From RGIG3009 sp964389495 (GTDB lineage Bacteria; Bacillota; Clostridia; Oscillospirales; Acutalibacteraceae), in contig CAYMDU010000024.1 of assembly GCA_964389495.1 (NCBI GenBank), forward strand, positions 1 to 20,449: 20,449 nucleotides of DNA. Direction: 5' to 3'. Each line of letters opens with the position of its first letter. Position 1 is the stretch's first letter. A program made the position numbers and the translations under genes. The notes under the pieces were generated by a model, which was not told the DNA's origin, made no database searches, and saw only the letters and a program-made list of their open reading frames with translations. Shown piece after piece: positions 19,817 through 20,449 of this stretch.

Positions 19817-20449
19817 ATGAACACGGCAACCCTTCTGGCCGCGGTGGACCACACCTTGCTGTCCCCCACGGCTACGCAACAGGATATAGAAGCCCTGTGC
19901 GACGATGCCATTCGCTACGGCACGGCGTCGGTGTGTATTCCGCCGGCGTTTGTGGCCGCCGCCAAAGCCTATGTGGGAAACCGCATGGCGGTTTGCACGG
20001 TGATTGGATTTCCCAACGGCTACAACACCACTGCCGTGAAGTGCTTTGAAGCCGAAGAAGCCGTGCGCCACGGCGCCGACGAAATCGACATGGTGATCAA
20101 TCTCGGTTGGGTGAAAGAACAGGCCTATGACCGCGTTCTGAACGAAATCCGTGCCGTGAAAGCGGCGTGCGGCAACCATGTGCTGAAAGTGATTGTGGAA
20201 ACCTGCTTGCTCACCGACAGCGAAAAAGAGCGTTTGTGTGAAGTGGTGTCGCAATCCGGCGCGGACTTCATCAAAACCTCCACCGGCTTTTCCACCGGCG
20301 GCGCCACGCCAAGCGATGTGGCCCTGTTTGCGCGTTGCGTGGCCCCCACGGTGAAAATCAAAGCCGCGGGCGGGATTGCTTCGCTGGCCGACGCCGAAGA
20401 ATTTTTGCGGTTGGGTGCCTCCCGCCTGGGCACCAGCCGCATTGTGAAA
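19817..20449 (+). CDS. deoC: Deoxyribose-phosphate aldolase (3' end beyond window)
   Basis: DeoC splits 2-deoxyribose 5-phosphate into acetaldehyde and glyceraldehyde 3-phosphate, the last step of deoxynucleoside breakdown. The 211 codons present cover nearly all of a usual 220-aa protein. Visible features are DHTLL at 11-15, EIDMVIN with Asp91, KVIVETCLL at 124-132, the Schiff-base Lys153 in FIKTSTGF, and Lys182 in VKIKAAGGI. The last seen residues are LGTSRIVK, so only a short tail is missing. ATG 19817 has CGGAG seven bases upstream. Its acetaldehyde product could enter AdhE metabolism, a link of pathway rather than of operon. Confidence 0.96.
   Translation, partial: MNTATLLAAVDHTLLSPTATQQDIEALCDDAIRYGTASVCIPPAFVAAAKAYVGNRMAVCTVIGFPNGYNTTAVKCFEAEEAVRHGADEIDMVINLGWVKEQAYDRVLNEIRAVKAACGNHVLKVIVETCLLTDSEKERLCEVVSQSGADFIKTSTGFSTGGATPSDVALFARCVAPTVKIKAAGGIASLADAEEFLRLGASRLGTSRIVK

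Overview
The window reads as a stretch of chromosome from an anaerobic, fermentative Bacillota of the class Clostridia, probably an Oscillospiraceae/Ruminococcaceae-like gut bacterium. This is inferred from AdhE with a Rex-type operator, a T-box leader, a PyrR-type attenuator, strong AGGAGG ribosome binding sites, extended -10 promoters and moderately GC-rich coding sequence. No phage, transposase, CRISPR, rRNA or tRNA genes were seen. Both edges cut genes: adhE on the left and deoC on the right.

Layout. (1) 1-3412: the bifunctional aldehyde/alcohol dehydrogenase gene adhE (partial, minus) lies downstream of a LysR-type regulator gene on the same strand. A perfect Rex-like palindrome overlaps the likely adhE -10. 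Upstream of the LysR gene is a tandem pair of 107-bp structured repeats, each carrying an extended -10 promoter reading towards the regulator. (2) 3463-4568: a two-gene minus operon encoding a DUF3006-like 59-aa protein and a putative lipoprotein. It is divergent from (3) 4576-6788: an RpiR/SIS regulator and an OPA-like MFS transporter, closed by a strong terminator. (4) 6791-9087, minus: an AllA-like (ureidoglycolate lyase family) protein behind a D,D-carboxypeptidase, and a separate membrane-anchored hypothetical protein. The latter is divergent from (5) 9112-10521: a DUF815 AAA+ ATPase, ending in a bidirectional terminator shared with (6) trpB (minus), which is preceded by a T-box leader and a 14-residue leader ORF. 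(7) 12178-12927: a maltose/galactoside-type O-acetyltransferase, divergent from (8) 13034-15387: a duplicated DUF1538 membrane protein overlapping a gene for a fused double P-II-like protein. (9) 15398-16787: a CapA-family phosphoesterase (minus). (10) 16790-18936: a pyrR-uraA operon (minus) with a PyrR-type attenuator. (11) 19032-20449: an EEP-family hydrolase and deoC (plus).

Most units are short, monocistronic or bicistronic housekeeping or metabolic operons with recognisable promoters and terminators. The regulatory logic is unusually legible: redox (Rex/adhE), tryptophan charging (T-box/trpB), pyrimidine nucleotides (PyrR/uraA), probably a sugar phosphate (RpiR/MFS), and probably energy or nitrogen status (P-II/DUF1538). 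The parts that standard families explain least are the tandem hairpin-rich repeats at 3164-3395, the short leader ORF between the T-box and trpB, and the DUF1538/double P-II pair, where both partners are internally duplicated.
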